In this document: piece after piece, positions 7,509 to 15,540 of the stretch | How the letters are laid out: each line of letters opens with the position of its first letter | Position numbering within the stretch: position 1 is the first letter of the stretch | The notes under the pieces: model-generated | What the model was told of the DNA's origin: nothing | Databases searched by the model: none | Seen by the model: only the letters and a program-made list of their open reading frames with translations | Translations under genes and position numbers: made by a program | Assembly (NCBI RefSeq): GCF_002286775.1 | Contig: NZ_NSGJ01000028.1 | Span: 1 to 64,000 of the forward strand | Length of the DNA: 64,000 nt | Reading direction: 5' to 3' | DNA from: Myroides sp. N17-2 | Lineage (GTDB): Bacteria > Bacteroidota > Bacteroidia > Flavobacteriales > Flavobacteriaceae

Positions 7509-9011
7509 CTATTCTGTAATGGCTATCGTTCTTTTTGTACTTGTAGATAATAGAAGTATTACGGTGATTAATCCATTCACTAATATTAGTTCATTATCGA
7601 AAATATATCCACCTAGTAAAGCAGCAGAGTTATTGCTAATTAGCAGTGTTAGTAACGGTGATAAAATACATATTATAGGTACTAGTTTATCTTTTACTGT
7701 TCTGTTACCAAAAAGAATAGCAAAGGCAAACAGACCTAATAGTGGTCCATACGTATAAGATGCTATCTTAAAGATCATACTGACTACAGAAGCGTCGTTA
7801 ATGGCATTGAATAGTATAATAACAAGGAACATCAATAAAGAGAAAGCTAGGTGTACTAGTTTTCGCTTCCAAACATTTGAGTTGTCATCTTTCTTTTTAT
7901 CCATCTGTAGAAAATCAATACAGAATGATGTTGTCAGTGCTGTCAGTGCTGAGTCTGTAGTAGCAAATGTTGCAGCTGTTAATCCTAGTAAGAAAACTAT
8001 AGCAGGTATAGCGCTTAAGTAATTAAAAGCAATTTCAGGAAATAGTAAATCTGTACGTGGCTTACCTGATGCTAAGTCTAATGGTACTTGTATTCCATAT
8101 TTCTCAGCATAGATATATAATAATGCACCTACGCCCAAGAAGAATAAGTTGATCACTATAAAGATAGCCGTGAAGGAATACATATTCTTCTGAGCCTCTT
8201 TAATATTCTTACAACTCAAGTTTTTTTGCATTAGATCTTGGTCTAGTCCTACCATTGCTAGTGTGACGAATATACCTCCTATGAACTGTTTTAAGAAGTG
8301 ATATTTAGAAGTGATAAAGTCTTCAAAGAAGAATATCTTTGAGTAGTTGCTGTTTTTTATCGTTTCAAATGCTTCTACAGCTGATAGATCTAGGCTATGG
8401 CAGATAAATATAATGGTAAAAATAACAGACGCTACTAAGAAGAATGTTTGTAAGGTATCTGTTACGATGATTGTCTTTAGTCCTCCTTTATAAGTATAAG
8501 CATAGATCAGAAGTAATGCTATCAAAACTGTAGCAAAGAATGGAATACCAAAGTAATCAAATACATATCTCTGTAGTACGATTACCACTAGATATAGTCT
8601 AAATGCTGAGCCTATAGTTCTACTTAATAAGAAGATAGATGCTGCTGACTTATAACTATAATGACCTAGTTTTTTCTCTATGTACGTATAGATAGAGACT
8701 AGATTGTACTTATAATATAATGGCAGTAGAATAGATGCTGTAAGTAAGAATCCAACAGCGTTACCTAATACAAACTGAAAGTACTTAAACTGCTCGCCGT
8801 TAGGAGACCCTACTTCTCCGGGTACAGATATAAATGTCACTCCTGATAAGGCTGTACCTATCATCCCGAATGCTACTAGATACCATTTAGCATTTTTATT
8901 AGCACTAAAGAATGCATCGTTACTACTATCTTTTCTACTGATGTAATGAGATATGGCTATTAATATCCCGAAGTATATAATGATAATAGATATAATGGTT
9001 ATTGGAGTCAT
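7509..9011 (-). CDS. Sodium:solute symporter (SSS family)
   Basis: This protein of about 500 residues has some 13 hydrophobic segments. I placed the start at 9011 (MTPITIISIIIIYF) because the 11 codons upstream are polar and the first helix begins here. Family signs are FFSANKNAKWYLVAFGMIGTALSG in helices 1-2, a GVTFIS motif, and AATFATTDSALTALTTSF near residue 370, which corresponds to the sodium-binding helix 8 of SSS transporters. It would import a sugar, organic acid or amino acid with sodium. The substrate is not readable from the sequence. Confidence 0.88.
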   Translation of the reverse strand: MTPITIISIIIIYFGILIAISHYISRKDSSNDAFFSANKNAKWYLVAFGMIGTALSGVTFISVPGEVGSPNGEQFKYFQFVLGNAVGFLLTASILLPLYYKYNLVSIYTYIEKKLGHYSYKSAASIFLLSRTIGSAFRLYLVVIVLQRYVFDYFGIPFFATVLIALLLIYAYTYKGGLKTIIVTDTLQTFFLVASVIFTIIFICHSLDLSAVEAFETIKNSNYSKIFFFEDFITSKYHFLKQFIGGIFVTLAMVGLDQDLMQKNLSCKNIKEAQKNMYSFTAIFIVINLFFLGVGALLYIYAEKYGIQVPLDLASGKPRTDLLFPEIAFNYLSAIPAIVFLLGLTAATFATTDSALTALTTSFCIDFLQMDKKKDDNSNVWKRKLVHLAFSLLMFLVIILFNAINDASVVSMIFKIASYTYGPLLGLFAFAILFGNRTVKDKLVPIICILSPLLTLLISNNSAALLGGYIFDNELILVNGLITVILLLSTSTKRTIAITE

Positions 9012-9175
9012 AGTAGTTGTTTCTATTTTTAGGTATGAGGTCAAAAGTAATTCTTTTTTGGTAATTTTTATATTGAATTTGAAATGCAGTTGATTGGGGG
9101 CAATGATATAGCTTATAGCAACAAAATATGTAGATTGCCTTCTGCTAAAAACCTTTATTTGAATAGTTTATTTTT

Positions 9176-9183
9176 TATCTTTG
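9176..9183 (+). promoter_or_regulatory. Probable -7 box of recR
   Basis: TATCTTTG fits TAnnTTTG exactly. It ends five bases before the ATG chosen for recR, which would put the transcript start at or next to the start codon. The only TTTG upstream (9158-9161) is 14 bases away, shorter than the usual spacing. Confidence 0.5.
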
Positions 9184-9188
9184 CACCT

Positions 9189-9809
9189 ATGGAATTTCCT
9201 TCAAAATTATTAGAAAAAGCTGTAGAAGAAGTATCGCAATTACCAGGAATAGGTAAGCGTACCGCATTGCGTTTGATGTTGCATATTTTAAAACAACCAG
9301 AAGAACAAACACTTCATTTGGCAGAAGCATTGATGAAACTTAGAAAAGAAATTATCTTTTGTAAGAGCTGTCATAATATATCAGATTTAGAGATATGTGA
9401 TATCTGTGCTAATGATGCACGTGATCATAGTACGATCTGTGTGGTAGAGGATGTACGTGATGTAATGGCACTTGAGAATACACAAATTTTTAAGGGAATT
9501 TATCACGTATTAGGAGGGAAAATATCTCCTATAGATGGAGTCGGACCTAGTCAGTTAAATATCCAATCATTAGTAGAAAAGGCGAAAGCAGGAGAGGTAA
9601 AAGAAATTATTTTTGCACTTAGTTCAACTATGGAAGGGGATACAACCAACTTTTATATCTATAAACAAGTAAAAGATTATGATGTGATTACTTCTACTAT
9701 TGCTAGAGGTATCGCAGTAGGAGACGAATTACAGTATGCTGATGAAGTGACATTAGGACGTAGTTTAGTACATCGTGTCCCTTTTGAGAATGCATTTAAA
9801 GCTGTTTAA
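9189..9809 (+). CDS. recR: Recombination mediator protein RecR
   Basis: This 206-residue protein acts with RecF and RecO to load RecA at single-strand gaps. The ATG at 9189 gives the normal RecR length and a typical start ([22 protein letters not shown]), so the in-frame ATG at 9084 is rejected. In order it has a helix-hairpin-helix ([14 protein letters not shown]), a four-Cys zinc finger ([16 protein letters not shown]), a Toprim domain ([14 protein letters not shown]) and a C-terminal Walker-like segment ([14 protein letters not shown]). It stands alone between the divergent symporter gene and a long gene-free stretch. Confidence 0.95.
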   Translation: MEFPSKLLEKAVEEVSQLPGIGKRTALRLMLHILKQPEEQTLHLAEALMKLRKEIIFCKSCHNISDLEICDICANDARDHSTICVVEDVRDVMALENTQIFKGIYHVLGGKISPIDGVGPSQLNIQSLVEKAKAGEVKEIIFALSSTMEGDTTNFYIYKQVKDYDVITSTIARGIAVGDELQYADEVTLGRSLVHRVPFENAFKAV

Positions 9810-10080
9810 ATAAGATATAACCTTAACGGTTGAAAATAAAAGAGATTAAAACCATCGTGATTTTATAAATTTATTTTATGCCTTAAAGCTGTAGATAAAG
9901 TTTAAATGAGAATGAATTGTACAAAAACAGATCAAGATTAGTGATTAAAGTACACTGTAGTGTAGTTTTAGAGCGAATTATAGCTATTTTAAATGGAATT
10001 CAATTGTAGTAAATGGTAATTACAGCATTAAGGTTAAAACAAAAAACAAGGATGTAGCAAAAAGCTTGTTTTTTATTATA

Positions 10081-10120
10081 TATCTTTGCAAAGTATTGAA
10101 TATTAATATTCAATAACTTT
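10081..10120 (+). promoter_or_regulatory. Orphan -7 box followed by terminator-like palindrome
   Basis: TATCTTTG at 10081-10088 fits the -7 consensus. Six bases later a 22-bp perfect palindrome (TATTGAATATT/AATATTCAATA, 10094-10115) is followed by a T-run. No ORF follows. It could yield a very short RNA or be chance in AT-rich DNA. Confidence 0.35.
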
Positions 10121-10212
10121 TTTTAGGCCAATCTTCGAGGCTATTATTTAAAAATAACCGAAACATACGTTAATAGTAAAAAAGAACCATTTTTATGCAG
10201 ACTTGGTTCGAC

Positions 10213-10345
10213 TGAGTCCATAGTGAGTCCATAATGAGTCCATAGTGACTCCATTAAAATAGCTTTTTTAATGGAGTCACTATGGATACACGATGCTGTC
10301 AATTTGCATTCATATGAAAGCAGGTAGAAACTTCATAAATAGGTA
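10213..10345 (+). repeat. Tandem 11-mer plus long hairpin element, family B, copy 1
   Basis: Three direct repeats TGAGTCCATAG, TGAGTCCATAA and TGAGTCCATAG are followed by a fourth, altered unit (TGACTCCATT) and its inverted copy. Arms 10239-10259 and 10266-10286 pair perfectly over 21 bp around the loop TAGCTT. A second copy is at 34351-34480. Similarity continues past the hairpin (TTCATAT, AAAGCA, ACTTCAT) before fading. It is non-coding. Confidence 0.85.
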
Positions 10346-10596
10346 TTGATAAATAAGGTAGTTTCTTTTTTTCTTGAGAAAAGTGATATGATGTATAATC
10401 CTAATTCTATCTGTACACTTGTTTTTGAATTAAAGGAGATAGACAATGTTTATTTTGGACTTAGAATACCTGATTTAATTGAAAATTAGTGAGGTTGAAT
10501 GAGAGTTGTTAAGAAATGGATTTTCATTTTAACGTATTAAATCTCCTCAAAGCCCTAACTTAGAATGTTTTTATATAGATGTTTTAACACTAAATT

Positions 10597-10620
10597 AATT
10601 GTTAGGCTAGTCTAATTTTG
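10597..10620 (+). promoter_or_regulatory. DtxR-like operator overlapping the feoAB promoter
   Basis: AATTGTTAGGCTAGTCTAA (10597-10615) agrees at 13 of 19 positions with the DtxR/IdeR consensus TTAGGTTAGSCTAACCTAA. Its core TTAGGCTAGTCTAA is near-palindromic. The -7 box TAATTTTG (10613-10620, an exact TAnnTTTG match) overlaps its right end, so a bound repressor would block the promoter. Iron-dependent repression of feoAB is inferred. Confidence 0.65.
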
Positions 10621-10648
10621 TAATTTTACCAATCTAAAGAATAGTAAT

Positions 10649-10882
10649 ATGAAATTATCAAACTTGGTAATAGGGGAGAAAGCTATCATAAAGGGGATAG
10701 AACGCGATTGTCCTGCAGAGGTACATCAGCGTTTTTTGGATTTAGGTTTTGTACCTGGAGCAGAAATTTATGTGCATAATATCAGTCCATTAAAAGATCC
10801 AGTAGCTTATTCTATTTACAATACGATTATATCACTCCGTCGAGAAGATGCAGTGAGAGTATTAGTGACTTTAGTTAACTAA
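10649..10882 (+). CDS. feoA: FeoA family ferrous iron transport protein
   Basis: This 77-residue protein has the SH3-like FeoA fold: a leading strand (MKLSNLVIGEKAIIKGI), the RFLDLGFVPGAEIYVHN segment that is the best-conserved FeoA stretch, and a final strand ending AVRVLVTLVN. FeoA is a small cytoplasmic protein thought to modulate the FeoB transporter. The feoB start lies 23 bases downstream on the same strand, and a DtxR-like operator lies 34 bases upstream. Confidence 0.92.
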   Translation: MKLSNLVIGEKAIIKGIERDCPAEVHQRFLDLGFVPGAEIYVHNISPLKDPVAYSIYNTIISLRREDAVRVLVTLVN

Positions 10883-10905
10883 AAAAAGAGAAGGAGAAAA
10901 TAGTT

Positions 10906-13083
10906 ATGGCACAATCAGCCTGTGATATATGTGATCTAAATGCAACAGCAGAATTAAAGAAACTAGGTGATACATCTGGTAAGTTTGATTATACGATAGC
11001 TTTAGCAGGGAACCCTAATACAGGGAAGAGCACAATATTTAATGCATTAACAGGGTTAAAACAGCATACTGGTAACTGGCCAGGGAAAACAGTAACACGA
11101 GCAGAAGGAAGTTTTCAGTTTAAGGATAATAAGTATAAAATTATTGATTTGCCTGGAACCTATTCACTTATGTCTACTTCAGAAGATGAAGAGGTAGCTC
11201 GTGACTTTATTCTATTCGGACGTCCTGATGTGACTGTAGTCGTGGTGGATGCTGGGAGACTAGAGCGACACTTAAGCTTAGTAGTACAGATACAAGAAAT
11301 TACGAATAAAGTAGTAGTCTGTCTTAATCTAATGGATGAAGCTACACGTCATGGTGTAGAAATAGATGTGAGAGGACTATCTCGTGACTTAGGAGTGCCT
11401 GTTATTCCTACGTCTGCTCGAAATAAAGAGGGGATTAATGACTTACTATTAGCTATCGATCAAGTAGCTACGGGTAAGTATGTACCTGAACATAAAACAA
11501 TAACTGGTATATCTGGTGCTTCAAGAGATGCAGTGCAGGATGTAGCTGATAAATTGTTAGCATTAGATGCAGATTTGCCTAGTCCATCGTGGTTAGCAAT
11601 GCGCTTAATACAGCAAGATACAAATATTCAGACTGCGTTAGTAAATCAAACGTTATCTACTAAAGTTAACAGTGAGAATATAAAAGAGATACTAACTTTA
11701 GCAAATCAGTACCATGAGAAGCTTGGCTTTGACTATTCTGATAATGTTGCAGGAGCTATTTTTGCTCAAGTATCAAAAACAGTAAAGAGTACTGTCAAGA
11801 CAGATGTAAATCAGCGTGCGTTCAGAGTGGATCGTATGATAGATAATGTAGTGACGAGTAAGACATTTGGTTTTCCTATTATGTTATTAATGCTAGGAGG
11901 GATACTATGGTTGACTATTATAGGGTCTAACTATCCGTCTAGTGCATTGTCCTATTTATTGTTAGAAGAACTATATCCTATCTTAAGAAGTGGAGCAGAG
12001 AGTCTACATTTCCCTTGGTGGTTATCGGGATTCTTAATAGATGGAGTGTATCTTGCTACAGCATGGGTTATAGCAGTAATGCTACCTCCTATGGCTATAT
12101 TCTTTCCTTTGTTTACTCTATTAGAGGACTTCGGTTATCTGCCTCGTGTGGCATTTAACTTGGATAGACTATTTAAAGGAGCAGGAGCACATGGGAAGCA
12201 AGCCTTGACGATGAGTATGGGATTTGGCTGTAATGCAGCTGGAGTAGTGGCTACACGTATTATCAATAGTCCTAGAGAGAAGCTAATTGCTATTATTACG
12301 AATAACTTCTCGTTGTGTAACGGTCGTTGGCCTACACAGATATTAATGGCAAGTATATTTATAGGAGCACTAGTACCCTCTTATTTGTCACATACTGTAT
12401 CTACATTAGCTGTAGTAGGTATTGTGGTATTAGGTATTTCGTTTACTTTCTTTACTTCATGGCTATTATCTAAGACCATGTTGAAAGGACAGGCGTCTTT
12501 CTTTACCTTAGAGTTACCACCATATCGTCCACCTAGAGTGTTACAGACTATTTATACCTCTTTAATAGATAGAACACTGATCGTATTATGGAGAGCAGTA
12601 ATGTTCGCAGCACCTGCAGGAGCTGTGATTTGGTTGATTTGTAATATTGCTATAGGAGATAAAAGTATAGCATTATGGACGATACATGGACTAGATCCTA
12701 TAGGAGTATTTTTAGGTTTAAATGGAGTGATTTTATTAGCTTACATTGTTGCTATTCCTGCTAATGAGATTGTTATCCCTACTGTGTTAATGTTAACAGC
12801 GATGGTATTAGGGGATGCTTCTATTGGTGAAGGAGCAGGTGTAATGTTCGAAGTATCAGATGGGGAAATAGCTAATATTCTACATATGGCAGGTTGGACT
12901 ACTTTAACTGGGGTTAACTTGATGTTGTTTAGTTTATTGCACAACCCATGTAGTACTACGATTTATACTATTTATAAAGAAACGAATAGTGTGAAGTGGA
13001 CTACAGTAGCTTCCTTATTACCTGTGTTATTTGGAGTAATAGTGTGTTTTGTTGTAGCTCAAATCTGGTATTTATTTGCGTAG
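10906..13083 (+). CDS. feoB: Ferrous iron transporter FeoB
   Basis: This 725-residue inner-membrane ferrous iron transporter has an N-terminal GTPase domain: G1 GNPNTGKST (about residues 35-43), G3 DLPGTYSL and G4 NLMDEA. A helical spacer follows, then the membrane part with two Gate motifs, the first near GFGCNAAGVVATR and the second near LHNPCSTTIYTI. Cys residues inside these Gate segments match the family. The extreme N-terminus has an extra CDIC pair before the GTPase domain, which might bind metal. A strong terminator follows. Confidence 0.96.
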   Translation: MAQSACDICDLNATAELKKLGDTSGKFDYTIALAGNPNTGKSTIFNALTGLKQHTGNWPGKTVTRAEGSFQFKDNKYKIIDLPGTYSLMSTSEDEEVARDFILFGRPDVTVVVVDAGRLERHLSLVVQIQEITNKVVVCLNLMDEATRHGVEIDVRGLSRDLGVPVIPTSARNKEGINDLLLAIDQVATGKYVPEHKTITGISGASRDAVQDVADKLLALDADLPSPSWLAMRLIQQDTNIQTALVNQTLSTKVNSENIKEILTLANQYHEKLGFDYSDNVAGAIFAQVSKTVKSTVKTDVNQRAFRVDRMIDNVVTSKTFGFPIMLLMLGGILWLTIIGSNYPSSALSYLLLEELYPILRSGAESLHFPWWLSGFLIDGVYLATAWVIAVMLPPMAIFFPLFTLLEDFGYLPRVAFNLDRLFKGAGAHGKQALTMSMGFGCNAAGVVATRIINSPREKLIAIITNNFSLCNGRWPTQILMASIFIGALVPSYLSHTVSTLAVVGIVVLGISFTFFTSWLLSKTMLKGQASFFTLELPPYRPPRVLQTIYTSLIDRTLIVLWRAVMFAAPAGAVIWLICNIAIGDKSIALWTIHGLDPIGVFLGLNGVILLAYIVAIPANEIVIPTVLMLTAMVLGDASIGEGAGVMFEVSDGEIANILHMAGWTTLTGVNLMLFSLLHNPCSTTIYTIYKETNSVKWTTVASLLPVLFGVIVCFVVAQIWYLFA

Positions 13084-13111
13084 AGTATTTTAGAAATAAT
13101 TATAGCATTAT

Positions 13112-13150
13112 AACGCTGCCTTGTATTATGCAAGGCAGCGTTTTTTTTAT
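13112..13150 (+). terminator. feoAB terminator
   Basis: AACGCTGCCTTG and CAAGGCAGCGTT pair over 12 bp around a 7-base loop, followed by eight T. It ends the feoAB transcript. Confidence 0.93.
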
Positions 13151-13543
13151 GCCATTTTGTTTATTATTTATGGCTATTAGTGGAGGCTATTTGTACTACT
13201 TCTTTAAATAGTTTCACGATATGTGATTTTTGATGCTCCTAATTGTGACTTTAGACTGTTTTAAGAAGAATGCTGTTTGTAAAATGAATAAAATCAAATA
13301 ATTCAAAAAAATCATAGAATGAATAGTTACATATATTAGTTGAATAATACCATTAAATTACTGATAAATAGGTGGTTTTACTCAAAAAAACAACGGTTTC
13401 GCCCTTTTTTTAATGGTTTTATTGAGCTGAGCGAGCTATGTTTGTTTTGTATATCTTATTTTTTAAAAGAGTTTATTGTTTTGAAGTAAATTTGTGTTAA
13501 AAATATATAATAATATTATTTGTGTAACATAAATTAATAAAAA
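13151..13543. other. Gene-free region before the exported-protein cluster
   Basis: AT-rich sequence with no convincing ORF. A -7-like box TAAATTTG (13487-13494) lies about 50 bases before the first gene of the cluster and is the likeliest promoter. No clear repeat or RNA structure is seen. Confidence 0.5.
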
Positions 13544-14044
13544 ATGAAAAAATATTTACTTGTTTTAGTATGTGCGGTGTTCGCTTTATCTGCACAATTC
13601 TCTTTTGCTGGTGATCCTAAAAAGGAGGCTGCTCAGTGGAAATATGATATTGAATGTGCGGGTACTGGTAATGAAGGAACGTTCTTGGTAAAAGTGTGGA
13701 CATATAGTAAAAAAGCTGTTATCCCTAACGAAGAAGCTAAGAAAAATGCTGTACATGGAGTATTGTTCCGTGGTTTTGCAGCTAATGGGATAGGATGTGT
13801 ATCTCAACGTCCACTTATTAAAGACGCTTCTGTTCAACACGACAAAGCTGATTACTTCGATGCTTTCTTTGGTAAAGAAAGCGCATATTTAAAATATGCC
13901 TCTATATCTTCTTCTGTTCCAGAAGTAGTAAAAATCAGTAAAAAAGAGTTTAAAGTAGGCTATGTAGTTACTGTATCTAAAGATTTACTTCGTAAAGACC
14001 TTGAGGCAGCAGGTGTTGTTAAAGGTTTATCAGCAGGATTCTAA
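13544..14044 (+). CDS. Exported protein of unknown function, cluster gene 1
   Basis: This 166-residue protein has a clear signal peptide (MKKYLLVLVCAVFALSAQFSFA). I do not recognise a named family. Its middle (NAVHGVLFRGF..., IKDASVQHDKADYFDAFF, YLKYASI) aligns by eye with the next protein (EAIKTIMFRGI, VKEANAEERYKKYFDKFF, RKYTSV), so the two are paralogues. The pattern of a conserved FRG turn and a YFD-x-FF helix suggests a small mixed fold, perhaps related to LPP20-type lipoprotein domains. It is the first of five co-directional genes for exported proteins. Confidence 0.75.
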   Translation: MKKYLLVLVCAVFALSAQFSFAGDPKKEAAQWKYDIECAGTGNEGTFLVKVWTYSKKAVIPNEEAKKNAVHGVLFRGFAANGIGCVSQRPLIKDASVQHDKADYFDAFFGKESAYLKYASISSSVPEVVKISKKEFKVGYVVTVSKDLLRKDLEAAGVVKGLSAGF

Positions 14045-14082
14045 CAAGTAACTATCCTGTATTTACTCTAAAAAATAATGAT

Positions 14083-14589
14083 ATGATTAATAAAGTACTG
14101 CGTATATCTTTTTTGCTATTAGTAGTAACGTTGGCTTCATGTAAGAGTAAGCCTACTAATACGATGGCTAGTTTTTATACAGATAAGAAAATAGACTGTG
14201 TGAGTGCTGATATGTATGGCAATGAAGTTGTACAGGTATTCGCAACAGGTCGAAATAGAAGTACAGCTATAGCTGAGGCAAAAGAAGAAGCGATCAAGAC
14301 AATCATGTTTAGAGGTATTGTCAGTGATAAGAAGGAGTGTTCTGTAAAACCAATCGTTAAAGAAGCAAATGCAGAAGAGCGATATAAAAAATACTTCGAT
14401 AAGTTCTTTAAAAAAGGTGGTAAGAACAGAAAATACACTTCTGTTAGAAGAGTGGCCTTTCAAAGCAATGTAGTTAAACATGGGATTACTTATGAATCTT
14501 ATAGTGTAGAAGTTACAGTTAACCGTAAGGAAATAGAAAAAAGACTTGCAAAAGAAAAAATAATAAAATTTAATAGCTATGAAAAATAA
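14083..14589 (+). CDS. Lipoprotein of unknown function, cluster gene 2
   Basis: This 168-residue protein has a lipobox with Cys at residue 20 (VTLASC). It is a paralogue of gene 1. The segment VFATGRNRSTAIAEAKEEAI has the look of LPP20-like domains, where an Ala-rich helix follows a short strand. No acidic surface-export signal follows the Cys (KSKP), so it probably faces the periplasm. The next gene overlaps it by 11 bases, which suggests coupled translation. Function unknown. Confidence 0.75.
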   Translation: MINKVLRISFLLLVVTLASCKSKPTNTMASFYTDKKIDCVSADMYGNEVVQVFATGRNRSTAIAEAKEEAIKTIMFRGIVSDKKECSVKPIVKEANAEERYKKYFDKFFKKGGKNRKYTSVRRVAFQSNVVKHGITYESYSVEVTVNRKEIEKRLAKEKIIKFNSYEK

Positions 14590-15526
14590 AATCTTAACTG
14601 TTTGTTTGTGTCTGTTCAGTGCAGCACTATTCGCACAAGCAAAAAAACCTTCATTAATGGTAGTACCATCAGACTCATGGTGTACTAGTAACCGAGTGAT
14701 GGAAGTATATTATAATCAAGGAGTAGAAGAATATATTCCGGATTATAAATTAGCATTATTACACGGAGATTTAATGAATGTAATCTCTAAGATAAACATC
14801 TTAATGGCAGATAGAGGATTCCCTCTTAAAGATTTGTCTGCTACGATGAAATCAATCAACAAGGTGAATGCAGAAAATAGCCAAATGACTAGTAAAACTT
14901 CTGGTGCAGCATTAGCAGAAAGCCCATTAGACCGTATTAGACGTGCAGCTAAGTCTGATATTATCTTAGAAGTGGATTGGCAAGTAAAATCTACTGGTCC
15001 TAAAAAATCTATTACTTATAACTTAAGAGCATTAGATGCTTATACTAGTAAACAAGTAGCAGGTGCTCAAGGGACAGGTGCTCCATCATTCTCAGCGGAA
15101 GTGGCTGTATTATTAGAAGAGGCAGTATTAGTGAATATGGATAGTTTCGTTAATCAATTGCAAGCTCACTTTGATGATTTATTAACTAATGGTAGAGAGG
15201 TAACTCTTGATTTATTAGTGTTTGATAATGGTTCTGGAGTTGATTTAGAGACAGAGTTCGGAGGATCAGAACTTATAGAAGGTATTGATAACTGGATGGC
15301 ACAGAATACAGTTAATCACCGTTTCAGCAAATCAGATGGTACTGAGACAATGGCTTTATATGAGGGAGTGCGTATCCCGTTATACAAAGCGAATGGAATG
15401 GCTCAAGACACTGATGGTTTTGCACGTGAGTTAAGAAGTTTCTTAAAAAAGGCACCTTATAACTTAGAAGTGAAAATCGTGAACAGAGGATTAGGTAGAG
15501 CTGCTTTAGTAATCGGTGAGAAGTAA
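14579..15526 (+). CDS. DUF6175-like exported protein, cluster gene 3
   Basis: This 315-residue protein has a signal peptide ending FAQA. From memory it resembles Bacteroidetes DUF6175 proteins: LMVVPSDSWC near residue 25, ISKINILMADRGFPLKDL near 65, SPLDRIRRAAKSDIILEVDW near 120, AGAQGTGAPSFSAEVAVLLEEAV near 160 and a C-terminal GLGRAALVIGEK. I know of no assigned function. The fold may be CsgG/LPP20-like with alternating strands and helices. It overlaps cluster gene 2 and lies 14 bases before cluster gene 4, so the five genes are probably one operon. Confidence 0.75.
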   Translation: MKNKILTVCLCLFSAALFAQAKKPSLMVVPSDSWCTSNRVMEVYYNQGVEEYIPDYKLALLHGDLMNVISKINILMADRGFPLKDLSATMKSINKVNAENSQMTSKTSGAALAESPLDRIRRAAKSDIILEVDWQVKSTGPKKSITYNLRALDAYTSKQVAGAQGTGAPSFSAEVAVLLEEAVLVNMDSFVNQLQAHFDDLLTNGREVTLDLLVFDNGSGVDLETEFGGSELIEGIDNWMAQNTVNHRFSKSDGTETMALYEGVRIPLYKANGMAQDTDGFARELRSFLKKAPYNLEVKIVNRGLGRAALVIGEK

Positions 15527-15540
15527 TAAATAGACTAATC

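Larger units (their letters stand above)
9810..10596. other. Gene-free region between recR and feoA
   Basis: No credible ORF was found in about 790 bases. It holds a TACACT/AGTGTA inverted repeat (9951-9964), an orphan -7-like box (10081-10088), a 22-bp AT-rich palindrome (10094-10115) and family-B repeat copy 1 (10213-10345). No clear recR terminator is visible. Confidence 0.6.

Noticed and set aside
9084..9188. Upstream in-frame ATG for recR
   Set aside because: The added 35 residues do not resemble RecR and span the -7 box; the 9189 start gives the family length.
10213..10286. Tandem 11-mers considered as a CRISPR array or phage attachment site
   Set aside because: The units abut without spacers, no cas or integrase gene is near, and the second copy shares the entire structure.
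12996..13211. 71-codon plus-strand ORF overlapping the feoB end
   Set aside because: It covers the feoB terminator and is out of frame with feoB; composition is not protein-like.
14137..14481. Minus-strand ORFs within cluster gene 2
   Set aside because: They lie antisense to a gene with a clear lipobox and paralogue, and lack their own signals.
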